The notes under the pieces are model-generated. The model saw only the letters and a list, made by a program, of their open reading frames with translations, was not told where the DNA came from and searched no databases. The position numbers and the translations under genes were made by a program. Below are positions 1 to 11,548 of a DNA stretch of 64,000 bases, piece by piece. The number at the start of each line of letters is the position of its first letter. The stretch's first letter is position 1. The DNA comes from Hydractinia symbiolongicarpus. Its lineage: Eukaryota > Cnidaria > Hydrozoa > Anthoathecata > Hydractiniidae. The stretch covers positions 41,437,201 through 41,501,200 of the forward strand of contig NC_079875.1 of assembly GCF_029227915.1 (NCBI RefSeq). The letters run 5' to 3'.

Positions 1-203
1 TTGTATACTTTTGACTATACGGGCCGAGTCCGGGATTTACGGGAAGTCGCGGGTTTTCGTTTGAGGGCGATTAAACTTCTTTTATTCAGCGTCTCATCAA
101 AAATGAAAACATTTCTGAAAACTACAAGTCTCATGCGTTTTAGTGGTGAAAAAATAATTTAAAAAATCGTTCGGGAAATGAGTTTACTCCCTGGGTACTT
201 TCT
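1..203. repeat. Reference monomer, with its internal layout
   Basis: Numbering from TTGTATAC: positions 3-7 and 16-20 form a 5-bp inverted repeat, GTATA/TATAC. Positions ~20-75 are GC- and CpG-rich, with a core TTTACGGGAA (~37-46) and usually GCCGGC (~63-68; here GAGGGC). Positions ~75-95 exist in two linked versions, CTTCTTTTATTCAGCG and CCTCTTTCATTAAGCG. Positions 97-118 are a 22-bp dyad (imperfect in this copy because of a T-to-C change). Positions ~150-170 are an A/T tract (AAAAAATAATTTAAAAAA). Positions ~170-203 vary between a CCCTGGG and a CACAGGG ending. Together these sites define the monomer types used to read the higher-order order. Confidence 0.9.
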
Positions 204-502
204 TTGTATACTTTTGACTATACGGGCCGAGTCCGGGATTTACAGGAAGTCGCGGGTTTTCGTTTGAGGGCGATTAAACTTCTTTTATTCAGCGTCTCAT
301 CAAAAATAAAAACATTTTTAAAAACTACAAGTCTCATGGGCTTTAGTGGTGAAATAATAATTTAAAAAATCGTTTGGGAAATGAGTTTACTCCCTGGGTA
401 CTTTCTTTGTATACTTTTGACTATGCGGGCCGAGTCCGGGGTTTACGGGAAATGGCGGGTTTTCGTTTGCCGGCGATTAAACTTCTTTTATTCAGCGTCT
501 CA

Positions 503-524
503 TCAAAAATGAAAACATTTTTGA
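503..524. other. 22-bp dyad, standard form (one example of many)
   Basis: Arms TCAAAAATG and CATTTTTGA are perfect reverse complements around AAAA. The element sits at monomer positions 97-118 and is present, perfect or with one mismatch, in nearly every monomer. Single-strand extrusion as a hairpin (9-bp stem, 4-base loop) is possible in principle. Common one-mismatch forms are CATTTCTGA, CATTTTTAA and AATTAAAAC. Confidence 0.9.
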
Positions 525-2640
525 AAACTACAAGTCTCAAGCGTTTTAGTGGTGAAAGGATAATTTATAAAATCGTTTTGGAAATGAGTTTACTCACAGG
601 GTACTTTCTTTTTATACATTCGACTATACGGGCCAAGCCCGGGATTTAAGGGAAATCGCAGGTTTTACTTTGCCGGCGATTAAACCACTTTCATTAAGCG
701 TCTCATCAAAAATGAAAACAATTCTGAGAACTACAAGTCTCATGCGTTTTAGTGGTGAAAAAATAAATTAAAAAATCGTTCGGGAAATGAGTTTACTCCC
801 TGGGTACTTTCTTTGTATACTTTTGACTATACGGGCCGACTCCGGGGTTTACGGGAAATGGCGGGTTTTCGTTTGCCGGCGATTAAACTGCCTTTATTTA
901 GCGTCTCATCAAAAATTAAAACATTTTTGAAAACTACAAGTCTCATGCGTTTTAGTGGTGAAAGGATAATTTATAAAATCGTTTTGGAAATGAGTTTACT
1001 CCCAGGGTACTTTCTTTGTATACATTCGACTATACGGGCCAAGCCCGGGATTTACGGGAAATCGCAGGTTTTCGTTTGCCGGCGATTAAACCACTTTCAT
1101 TAAGCGTCTCATCAAAAATGAAAACATTTCTGAAAACTACAAGTCTCATGCGTTTTAGTGGTGAAAAAATAATTTAAAAAATCGTTCGGGAAATGAGTTT
1201 ACTCCCTGGGTACTTTCTTTGTATACTTTTGACTATACGGGCCGACCCCGGGGTTTACGGGAAATGGCGGGTTTTCGTTTGCCGGCGATTAAACTGCTTT
1301 TATTCAGCGTCTCATCAAAAATTAAAACATTTTTGAAAACTACAAGTCTCATGCGTTTTAGTGGTGAAAGGATAATTTATAAAATCGTTTTGGAAATGAG
1401 TTTACTCCCAGGGTACTTTCTTTGTATACATTCGACTATACGGGCCAAGCCTGGGATTTACGGGAAATCGCAGGTTTTCGTTTGCCGGCGATTAAACCAC
1501 TTTCATTAAGCGTCTCATCAAAAATGAAAACATTTCTGAAAACTACAAGTCTCATGCGTTTTAGTGGTAAAAAAATAATTTAAAAAATCGTTCGGGAAAT
1601 GAGTTTACTCCCTGGGTACTTTCTTTGTATACTTTTGACTATACGGGCCGAGTCCGGGATTTACGGGAAGTCGCGGGTTTTCGTTTGAAGGCGATTAAAC
1701 CTCTTTCATTAAGCCTCTCATCAAAAATAAAAACATTTTTGAAAACTACAAGTCTTATGCGTTTTAGTGGTGAAAAAATAATTTAAAAAATCGTTCGGAA
1801 AATGAGTTTAATCCCTGGGTTCTTTCTTTGTATACTTTTTGCTATACGGGCCGAGTGACGGGATTTACGGGAAATCGCGGATTTTCGTTTGAGGGCGATT
1901 AAACTTGTTTTATTCAGCGTCTCATCAAAAATGAAAACATTTTTGAAAACTACAAGTCTCATGCGTTGTAGTGGTGAAAAATTAATTTAAAAAATCGTTC
2001 GGAAAATGAGTTTACTCCCTGGGTACTTTCTTTGTATACTTTTGACTATACGAGCCGAGTCCGGGGTTTACGGGAAATGGCGAGTTTTCGTTTGCCGGCG
2101 ATTAAACTGCTTTTATTCAGCGTCTCATCAAAAATAAAAACATTTTTGAAAACTACAAGTCTCATGCGTTGTAGTGGTGAAAAATTAATTTAAAAAATCG
2201 TTCGGAAAATGAGTTTACTCCCTGGGTACTTTCTTTGTATACTTTTGACTATACGGGCCGAGTCCGGGGTTTACGGGAAATGGCGGGTTTTTGTTTGCCG
2301 GCGATTAAACTGCTTTTATTCAGCGTCTCATCAAAAATTAAAACATTTTTGAAAACTACAAGTCTCATGCGTTTTAGTGGTGAAAGGATAATTTATAAAA
2401 TCGTTTTGGAAATGAGTTTACTCACAGGTTACTTTCTTTGTATACATTCGACTATACGGGCCAAGCCCGGGATTTACGGGAAATCGCAGGTTTTCGTTTG
2501 CCGGCGATTAAACCACTTTCATTAAGCGTCTCATCAAAAATGAAAACATTTCTGAAAACTACAAGTCTCATGCGTTTTAGTGGTGAAAAATTAATTTAAA
2601 AAATCGTTCGGAAAATGAGTTTACTCCCTGGGTACTTTCT

Positions 2641-5077
2641 TTGTATACTTTTGACTATACGGGCCGAGTCCGGGATTTACGGGAAGTCGCGGTTTTTCGT
2701 TTGAGGGCGATTAAACTTCTTTTATTCAGCGTCTCATCAAAAATGAAAACATTTCTGAAAACTACAAGTCTCATGCGTTTTAGTGGTGAAAAAATAATTT
2801 AAAAAATCGTTCGGGAAATGAGTTTACTCCCTGGGTACTTTCTTTGTATACTTTTGACTATACGGGCCGAGTCCGGGATTTACGGGAAGTCGCGGGTTTT
2901 CGTTTGAGGGCGATTAAACTTCTTTTATTCAGCGTCTCATCAAAAATAAAAACATTTTTAAAAACTACAAGTCTCATGGGCTTTAGTGGTGAAATAATAA
3001 TTTAAAAAATCGTTTGGGAAATGAGTTTACTCCCTGGGTACTTTCTTTGTATACTTTTGACTATGCGGGCCGAGTCCGGGGTTTACGGGAAATGGCGGGT
3101 TTTCGTTTGCCGGCGATTAAACTTCTTTTATTCAGCGTCTCATCAAAAATGAAAACATTTTTGAAAACTACAAGTCTCAAGCGTTTTGGTGGTGAAAAGA
3201 TAATTTAAAAAATCGTTTTGGAAATGAGTTTACTCACAGGGTACTTTCTTTGTATACATTCAACTATACGGGCCAAGCTCGGGATTTACGGGAAATCGCG
3301 GGTTTTCGTTTGCCGGCAATTAAACTTCTTTTATTCAGCGTCTCATCAAAAATGTAAACATTTTTGAAAACTACAAGTCTCATGCGTTTTAGTGATGAAA
3401 GGATAATTTATAAAATCGTTTTGGAAATGAGTTTACTCCCAGGGTACTTTCTTTGTATACATTCGACTATACGGGCCAAGCCCGGGATTTACGGGAAATC
3501 GCAGGTTTTCGTTTGCCGGCGATTAAACCACTTTCATTAAGCGTCTCATCAAAAATGAAAACATTTCTGAAAACTACAAGTCTCATGCGTTTTAGTGGTG
3601 AAAAAATAATTTAAAAAATCGTTCGGGAAATGAGTTTACTCCCTGGGTACTTTCTTTGTATACTTTTGACTATACGGGCCGACTCCGGGGTTTACGGGAA
3701 ATGGCGGGTTTTCGTTTGCCGGCGATTAAACTGCTTTTATTCAGCGTCTCATCAAAAATTAAAACATTTTTGAAAACTACAAGTCTCATGCGTTTTAGTG
3801 GTGAAAGGATAATTTATAAAATCGTTTTGGAAATGAGTTTACTCCCAGGGTACTTTCTTTGTATACATTCGACTATACGGGCCAAGCCCGGGATTTACGG
3901 GAAATCGCAGGTTTTCGTTTGCCGGCGATTAAACCACTTTCATTAAGCGTCTCATCAAAAATGAAAACATTTCTGAAAACTACAAGTCTCATGCGTTTTA
4001 GTGGTAAAAAAATAATTTAAAAAATCGTTCGGGAAATGAGTTTACTCCCTGGGTACTTTCTTTGTATACTTTTGACTATACGGGCCGAGTCCGGGATTTA
4101 CGGGAAGTCGCGGGTTTTCGTTTGAAGGCGATTAAACCTCTTTCATTAAGCGTCTCATCAAAAATAAAAACATTTTTGAAAACTACAAGTCTTATGCGTT
4201 TTAGTGGTGAAAAAATAATTTAAAAAATCGTTCGGAAAATGAGTTTAATCCCTGGGTTCTTTCTTTGTATACTTTTTGCTATACGGGCCGAGTGACGGGA
4301 TTTACGGGAAATCGCGGATTTTCGTTTGAGGGCGATTAAACTTGTTTTATTCAGCGTCTCATCAAAAATGAAAACATTTTTGAAAACTACAAGTCTCATG
4401 CGTTGTAGTGGTAAAAAATTAATTTAAAAAATCGTTTGGAAAATGAGTTTACTCCCTGGGTACTTTCTTTGTATACTTTTGACTATACGGGCCGAGTCCG
4501 GGGTTTACGGGAAATGGCGGGTTTTCGTTTGCCGGCGATTAAACTGCTTTTATTCAGCGTCTCATCAAAAATGAAAACATTTTTGAAAACTACAAGTCTC
4601 ATGCGTTGTAGTGGTGAAAAATTAATTTAAAAAATCGTTCGGAAAATGAGTTTACTCCCTGGGTACTTTCTTTGTATACTTTTGACTATACGGGCCGAGT
4701 CCGGGGTTTACGGGAAATGGCGGGTTTTTGTTTGCCGGCGATTAAACTGCTTTTATTCAGCGTCTCATCAAAAATTAAAACATTTTTGAAAACTACAAGT
4801 CTCATGCGTTTTAGTGGTGAAAGGATAATTTATAAAATCGTTTTGGAAATGAGTTTACTCACAGGTTACTTTCTTTGTATACATTCGACTATACGGGCCA
4901 AGCCCGGGATTTACGGGAAATCGCAGGTTTTCGTTTGCCGGCGATTAAACCACTTTCATTAAGCGTCTCATCAAAAATGAAAACATTTCTGAAAACTACA
5001 AGTCTCATGCGTTTTAGTGGTGAAAAATTAATTTAAAAAATCGTTCGGAAAATGAGTTTACTCCCTGGGTACTTTCT
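2641..5077. repeat. Block I, HOR unit 2 (12 monomers, 2437 bp)
   Basis: Monomer starts: 2641, 2844, 3047, 3250, 3453, 3656, 3859, 4062, 4265, 4469, 4672, 4875. It parallels unit 1 with an offset of 2640 at the left and 2437 at the right, because it has one monomer pair fewer in the middle and one monomer more at 3250/3453. Monomer 610 of unit 1 looks like the left of 3250 joined to the right of 3453, so one of the two units is a product of exchange within that pair. Confidence 0.8.
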
Positions 5078-7501
5078 TTGTATACTTTTGACTATACGGG
5101 CCGAGTCCGGGATTTACGAGAAGTCGCGGGTTTTCGTTTGAAGGCGATTAAACCTCTTTCATTAAGCGTCTCATCAAAAATAAAAACATTTTTGAAAACT
5201 ACAAGTCTCATGCGTTGTAGTGGTGAAAAATTAATTTAAAAAATCGTTCAAAAAATGAGTTTACTCCCTGGGTACTTTCTTTGTATACTTTTGACTATAC
5301 GGGCCAAGTCCGGGGTTTTTGGGAAATGGCGGGTTTTCGTTTGCCGGCGATTAAACTTATTTTATTCAGCGTCTCATCAAAAATGAAGACATTTTTGAAA
5401 ACTACAAGTCTCATGCGTTGTAGTGGTGAAAAAATTATTTAAAAAATCGTTCGGAAAATGAGTTTAACCCTGGGTACTTTCTTTGTATACTTTTGACTAT
5501 ACGGGACGAGCCCGGGGTTTACGGGAAATGGCGGGTTATCGTTTGCCGGCGATTAAACTTCTTTTATTCAGCGTCCCATCAAATATGAAAACATTTTTCA
5601 AAACTACATGTCTCATGCGTTTTAGTGGTAAAAAAATAATATAAAAAATCGTTCGGAAAATGAGTTTACTCCCTGGGTACTTTCTTTGTATACTTTTGAC
5701 TATACGGGCCGAGTCCGGGGTTTACGGGAAATGGTGGGTTTTCCTTTGCCGGCGATTAAACTTCTTTTATTCAGCGTCTCATCAAAAATGAAAACATTTT
5801 TGAATACTAAAAGTCTCATGCGTTTTAATGGTGAAAAAATAATTTAAAAAATCGTTCGGGAAATGACTTTACTCCCTGGGTGCTTCTTTGTATACTTTTG
5901 ACTATACAGGCCAAGCCCGGGATTTACGGGAAATCGCGGATTTTCGTTTGCCGGCGATTAAACCACTTTCATTAAGCGTCTCATCAAAAATGAAAACATT
6001 TCTGAAAACTACAAGTCTCATGCGTTTTACTGGTGAAAAAATAATTTAAAAAATCGTTCGGGAAATGAGTTTACTCACAGGGTACTTTCTTTGTATACAT
6101 TCGAATATACAGGCCAAGCCCGGGATTTACGGGAAATCGCGGGTTTTCGTTTGCCGGCGATAAAACTTCTTTTATTCAGCTTCTCATCAAAAATGTAAAC
6201 ATTTTTTTAAACTACAAGTCTCATGCGTTGTAGTGGTGAAAAAATGGAATAAGGGAAATGAGTTTACACCCTGGGTACTTTTTTTGTATACGTTTGACTA
6301 TACGGGCTGAGCCCGGGATTTACGGGAAATCGCGGGTTTTCGTTTGCCGGCGATTAAAACACTTTCATTAAGCGTCTCATCAAAAATAAAAACATTTCTG
6401 AAAACTACAAGTCTCATGCGTTTTAGTGGTGAAAAAATAAGTTAAAAAATCGTTCGGGAAATGAGTATACTCCCTGGGTGCTTTCTTTGTATACTTTTGA
6501 CTATACGGGCCGAGTCCGGGATTTATGGGAAGTCGCGGGTTTTCGTTTGCCGGCGATTAAACTTCTTTTATTCAGCGTCTCATCAAAAATGAAAACATTT
6601 TTGAAAACTACAAGTCTCATGCGTTTTAGTGGTGAAAAGATAATTTAAAAAATTGTTTTGGAAATGAGTTTACACCCTGGGTACTTTCTTTGTATACTTT
6701 TGACTATACGGGCTGAGCCCGGGATTTACGGGAAATCACGGGTTTTCGTTTGCCGACGATTAAACCACTTTCATTAAGCGTCTCATCAAAAATGAAAACA
6801 TTTCTGAAAACTACAAGTCTCATGCGTTTTAGTGGTGAAAAAATAATTTAAAAAATCGTTCGGGAAATGAGTTTACTCCCTGGGCACTTTCTTTGTGTAC
6901 TATTGACTATACGGGCCGAGTCCGGGATTTACGGGAAATCGCTGGTTTTCGTTTGCCGGCGATTAAACTTCTTTTATTCAGCGTCTCATCAAAAATGAAA
7001 ACATTTTTAAAAACTACAAGTCTCATGGGCTTTAGTGGTGAAATAATAATTTAAAATATCGTTCGGGAAATGAGTTTACTCCCTGGGTACTTTCTTTGTA
7101 TACTTTTGACTACACGGGCCCAGTCCGGGGTTTACGGGAAATGGCGGGTTTTCGTTTGCCGGCGATTAAACTTCTTTTATTCAGCGTCTCATCAAAAATT
7201 AAAACATTTTTGAAAACTACAAGTCTCATGCGTTTTAGTGGTGAAAGGATAATTTATAAAATCGTTTTGGAAATGAGTTTACTCACAGGGTACTTTCTTT
7301 GTATACATTCGACTATACGGGCCAAGCCTGGGATTTACAGGAAATCGCAGGTTTTCGTTTGCTGGCGATTAAACCACTTTCATTAAGCGTCTCATCAAAA
7401 ATGAAAACATTTCTGAAAACTACAAGTCTCATGCGTTTTAGTGGTGAAAAAATAATTTAAAAAATCGTTCTGGAAATGAGTTTACTTCCTGGGTACTTTC
7501 T
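3656..7501. repeat. Block I, long HOR turn 1 (19 monomers, 3846 bp)
   Basis: Monomer starts: 3656, 3859, 4062, 4265, 4469, 4672, 4875, 5078, 5281, 5483, 5686, 5888, 6091, 6284, 6487, 6690, 6893, 7096, 7299. The same order resumes at 7502 with offset 3846. The first seven monomers are shared with the short unit 2, so the 19-monomer turn is the short unit extended by the run 5078-7299. Landmarks are the one-base-short ends of 5281 and 5686, and the 193-bp monomer at 6091. Confidence 0.82.
6091..6283. repeat. 193-bp short monomer, copy 1
   Basis: This monomer lacks 10 bp in the A/T tract near its right end. The usual tract after GTGGTG is replaced by AAAAAATGGAATAAGGGAAA at about 6238-6258. It serves as a once-per-turn marker of the long block I HOR, with matching copies 4048 and 8096 bp downstream. 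Confidence 0.88.
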
Positions 7502-10500
7502 TTGTATGCTTTTGACTATACGGGCTGACTCCGGGGTTTACGGGAAATGGCGGGTTTTCGTTTGCCGGCGATTAAACTGCTTTTATTCAGCGTCTCATCA
7601 AAAATTAAAACATTTTTGAAAACTACAAGTCTCATGCGTTTTAGTGGTGAAAGGATAATTTATAAAATCGTTTTGGAAATGAGTTTACTCCCAGGGTACT
7701 TTCTTTGTATACATTCGACTATACGGGCCAAGCCCGGGATTTACGGGAAATCGCAGGTTTTCGTTTGCCGGCGATTAAACCACTTTCATTAAGCGTCTCA
7801 TCAAAAATGAAAACATTTCTGAAAACTACAAGTCTCATGCGTTTTAGTGGTAAAAAAATAATTTAAAAAATCGTTCGGGAAATGAGTTTACTCCCTGGGT
7901 ACTTTCTTTGTATACTTTTGACTATACGGGCCGAGTCCGGGATTTACGGAAAGTCGCGGGTTTTCGTTTGAAGGCGATTAAACCTCTTTCATTAAGCGTC
8001 TCATCAAAAATAAAAACATTTTTGAAAACTACAAGTCTTATGCGTTTTAGTGGTGAAAAAATAATTTAAAAAATCGTTCGGAAAATGAGTTTAATCCCTG
8101 GGTTCTTTCTTTGTATACTTTTTGCTATACGGGCCGAGTGACGGGATTTACGGGAAATCGCGGATTTTCGTTTGAGGGCGATTAAACTTGTTTTATTCAG
8201 CGTCTCATCAAAAATGAAAACATTTTTGAAAACTACAAGTCTCATGCGTTGTAGTGGTGAAAAATTAATTTAAAAAATCGTTCGGAAAATGAGTTTACTC
8301 CCTGGGTACTTTCTTTGTATACTTTTGACTATACGGGCCGAGTCCGGGGTTTACGGGAAATGGCGGGTTTTCGTTTGCCGGCGATTAAACTGCTTTTATT
8401 CAGCGTCTCATCAAAAATGAAAACATTTTTGAAAACTACAAGTCTCATGCGTTGTAGTGGTGAAAAATTAATTTAAAAAATCGTTCGGAAAATGAGTTTA
8501 CTCCCTGGGTACTTTCTTTGTATACTTTTGACTATACGGGCCGAGTCCGGGGTTTACGGGAAATGGCGGGTTTTTGTTTGCCGGCGATTAAACTGCTTTT
8601 ATTCAGCGTCTCATCAAAAATTAAAACATTTTTGAAAACTACAAGTCTCATGCGTTTTAGTGGTGAAAGGATAATTTATAAAATCGTTTTGGAAATGAGT
8701 TTACTCACAGGTTACTTTCTTTGTATACATTCGACTATACGGGCCAAGCCCGGGATTTACGGGAAATCGCAGGTTTTCGTTTGCCGGCGATTAAACCACT
8801 TTCATTAAGCGTCTCATCAAAAATGAAAACATTTCTGAAAACTACAAGTCTCATGCGTTTTAGTGGTGAAAAATTAATTTAAAAAATCGTTCGGAAAATG
8901 AGTTTACTCCCTGGGTACTTTCTTTGTATACTTTTGACTATACGGGCCGAGTCCGGGGTTTACGGGAAATGGCGGTTTTCGTTTGCCGGCGATTAAACTG
9001 CTTTTATTCAGCGTCTCATCAAAAATTAAAACATTTTTGAAAACTACAAGTCTCATGCGTTGTAGTGGTGAAAAATTAATTTAAAAAATCGTTCAAAAAA
9101 TGAGTTTACTCCCTGGGTACTTTCTTTGTATACTTTTGACTATACGGGCCAAGTCCGGGGTTTACGGGAAATGGCGGGTTTTCGTTTGCCGGCGATTAAA
9201 CTTCTTTTATTCAGCGTCTCATCAAAAATGAAGACATTTTTGAAAACTACAAGTCTCATGCGTTGTAGTGGTGAAAAAATTATTTAAAAAATCGTTCGGA
9301 AAATGAGTTTATCCCTGGGTACTTTCTTTGTAAACTTTTGACTATACGGGACGAGTCCGGGGTTTACGGGAAATGGCGGGTTATCGTTTGCCGGCGATTA
9401 AACTTCTTTTATTCAGCGTCCCATCAAATACGAAAACATTTTTCAAAACTACAAGTCTCATGCTTTTTAGTGGTAAAAAAATAATATAAAAAATCGTTCG
9501 GAAAATGAGTTTACTCCCTGGGTACTTTCTTTGTATACTTTTGACTATACGGGCCGAGTCCGGGGTTTACGGGAAATGGTGGGTTTTCCTTTGCCGGCGA
9601 TTAAACTTCTTTTATTCAGCGTCTCATCAAAAATGAAAACATTTTTGAATACTAAAAGTCTCATGCGTTTTAATGGTGAAAAAATAATTTAAAAAATCGT
9701 TCGGGAAATGACTTTACTCCCTGGGTGCTTCTTTGTATACTTTTGACTATACAGGCCAAGCCCGGGATTTACGGGAAATCGCGGGTTTTCGTTTGCCGGC
9801 GATTAAACCACTTTCATTAAGCGTCTCATCAAAAATGAAAACATTTCTGAAAACTACAAGTCTCATGCGTTTTACTGGTGAAAAAATAATTTAAAAAATC
9901 GTTTGGGAAATGAGTTTACTCCCTGGGTACTTTTTTTGTATACTTTTGACTATACGGGCCGAGTCCGGGGTTTACGGGAAATGGCGAGTTTTCGTTTGCC
10001 GGCGATTAAACTTCTTTTATTCAGCGTCTCATAAAAAATGAAAACATTTTTGAAATCTAAAAGTCTCATGCATTTTAGTGGTGAAAAGATAATTCAAAAA
10101 ATCGTTTTGGAAATGAGTTTACTCACAGGGTACTTTCTTTGTATACATTCTAATATACAGGCCGAGCCCGGGATTTACGGGAAATCGCGGGTTTTCGTTT
10201 GCCGGCGATGAAACTTCTTTTATTCAGCTTCTCATTAAAAATGTAAACATTTTTTTAAACTACAAGTCTCATGCGTTGTAGTGGTGAAAAAATGGAATAA
10301 GGGAAATGAGTTTACACCCTGGGTACTTTTTTTGTATACGTTTGACTATACGGGCTGAGCCCGGGATTTACGGGAAATCGCGGGTTTTCGTTTGCCGGCG
10401 ATTAAAACACTTTCATTAAGCGTCTCATCAAAAATAAAAACATTTCTGAAAACTACAAGTCTCATGCGTTTTAGTGGTGAAAAAATAAGTTAAAAAATCG

Positions 10501-11548
10501 TTCGGGAAATGAGTATACTCCCTGGGTGCTTTCTTTGTATACTTTTGACTATACGGGCCGAGTCCGGGATTTATGGGAAGTCGCGGGTTTTCGTTTGCCG
10601 GCGATTAAACTTCTTTTATTCAGCGTCTCATCAAAAATGAAAACATTTTTGAAAACTACAAGTCTCATGCGTTTTAGTGGTGAAAAGATAATTTAAAAAG
10701 TTGTTTTGGAAATGAGTTTACACCCTGGGTACTTTCTTTGTATACTTTTGACTATACGGGCTGATCCCGGGATTTACGGGAAATCACGGGTTTTCGTTTG
10801 CCACGATTAAACCACTTTCATTAAGCGTCTCATCAAAAATGAAAACATTTCTGAAAACTACAAGTCTCATGCGTTTTAGTGGTGAAAAAATAATTTAAAA
10901 AATCGTTCGGGAAATGAGTTTACTCCCTGGGCACTTTCTTTGTGTACTATTGACTATACGGGCCGAGTCCGGGATTTACGGGAAATCGCTGGTTTTCGTT
11001 TGCCGGCGATTAAACTTCTTTTATTCAGTGTCTCATCAAAAATGAAAACATTTTTAAAAACTACAAGTCTCATGGGCTTTAGTGGTGAAATAATAATTTA
11101 AAATAGCGTTCGGGAAAGGAGTTTACTCCCTGGGTACTTTCTTTGTATACTTTTGACTACACGGGCCCAGTCCGGGGTTTACGGGAAATGGCGGGTTTTC
11201 GTTTGCCGGCGATTAAACTTCTTTTATTCAGCGTCTCATCAAAAATTAAAACATTTTTGAAAACTACAAGTCTCATGCGTTTTAGTGGTGAAAGGATAAT
11301 TTATAAAATCGTTTTGGAAATGAGTTTACTCACAGGGTACTTTCTTTGTATACATTCGACTATACGGGCCAAGCCTGGGATTTACGGGAAATCGCAGGTT
11401 TTCGTTTGCTGGCGATTAAACCTTTTTCATTAAGCGTCTCATCAAAAATGAAAACATTTCTGAAAACTACAAGTCTCATGCGTTTTAGTGGTGAAAAAAT
11501 AATTTAAAAAATCGTTCGGGAAATGAGTTTACTCCCTGGGTACTTTCT
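7502..11548. repeat. Block I, long HOR turn 2 (20 monomers, 4047 bp)
   Basis: Monomer starts: 7502, 7705, 7908, 8111, 8315, 8518, 8721, 8924, 9126, 9328, 9531, 9733, 9936, 10139, 10332, 10535, 10738, 10940, 11143, 11346. It follows turn 1 at offset 3846 up to 9733, then at 4047-4048 from 10139, because one extra monomer (9936) is present. That extra monomer also occurs in turn 3 at 13781, so turn 1 has probably lost it. Confidence 0.82.
10139..10331. repeat. 193-bp short monomer, copy 2
   Basis: Same 10-bp loss and same local sequence (GGAATAAGGG) as at 6091, displaced by 4048 bp. It marks the second turn of the long block I HOR. Confidence 0.88.

Larger units (their letters stand above)
1..2640. 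repeat. Block I, HOR unit 1 (13 monomers, 2640 bp)
   Basis: Monomer starts: 1, 204, 407, 610, 813, 1016, 1219, 1422, 1625, 1828, 2032, 2235, 2438. The order is repeated in the next unit, with monomers 1/204/407 matching 2641/2844/3047 and 1625-2438 matching 4062-4875. Unit 1 carries an internal two-monomer duplication: the pair 813/1016 is nearly the same as 1219/1422, while unit 2 has the pair once (3656/3859). Monomer 1828 is 204 bp because of a one-base insertion (GAGTGACGGG), a marker that recurs at 4265, 8111, 11752 and 12768. Confidence 0.82.

Noticed and set aside
1-20. Bacterial-type promoter (TTGTATAC ... TATAC) or tRNA B-box (GTTCGGGAAAT)
   Set aside because: The spacing is wrong for -35/-10, and the B-box match lacks the conserved GGTTCGANNCC pattern and any tRNA fold around it.
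1-203. CENP-B box-like sequence around TTACGGGAAGTCGCGGG
   Set aside because: The spacing between the two halves is one base too long and the required TTCG and central A are absent. No other match to NTTCGNNNNANNCGGGN was found on either strand of the monomer.
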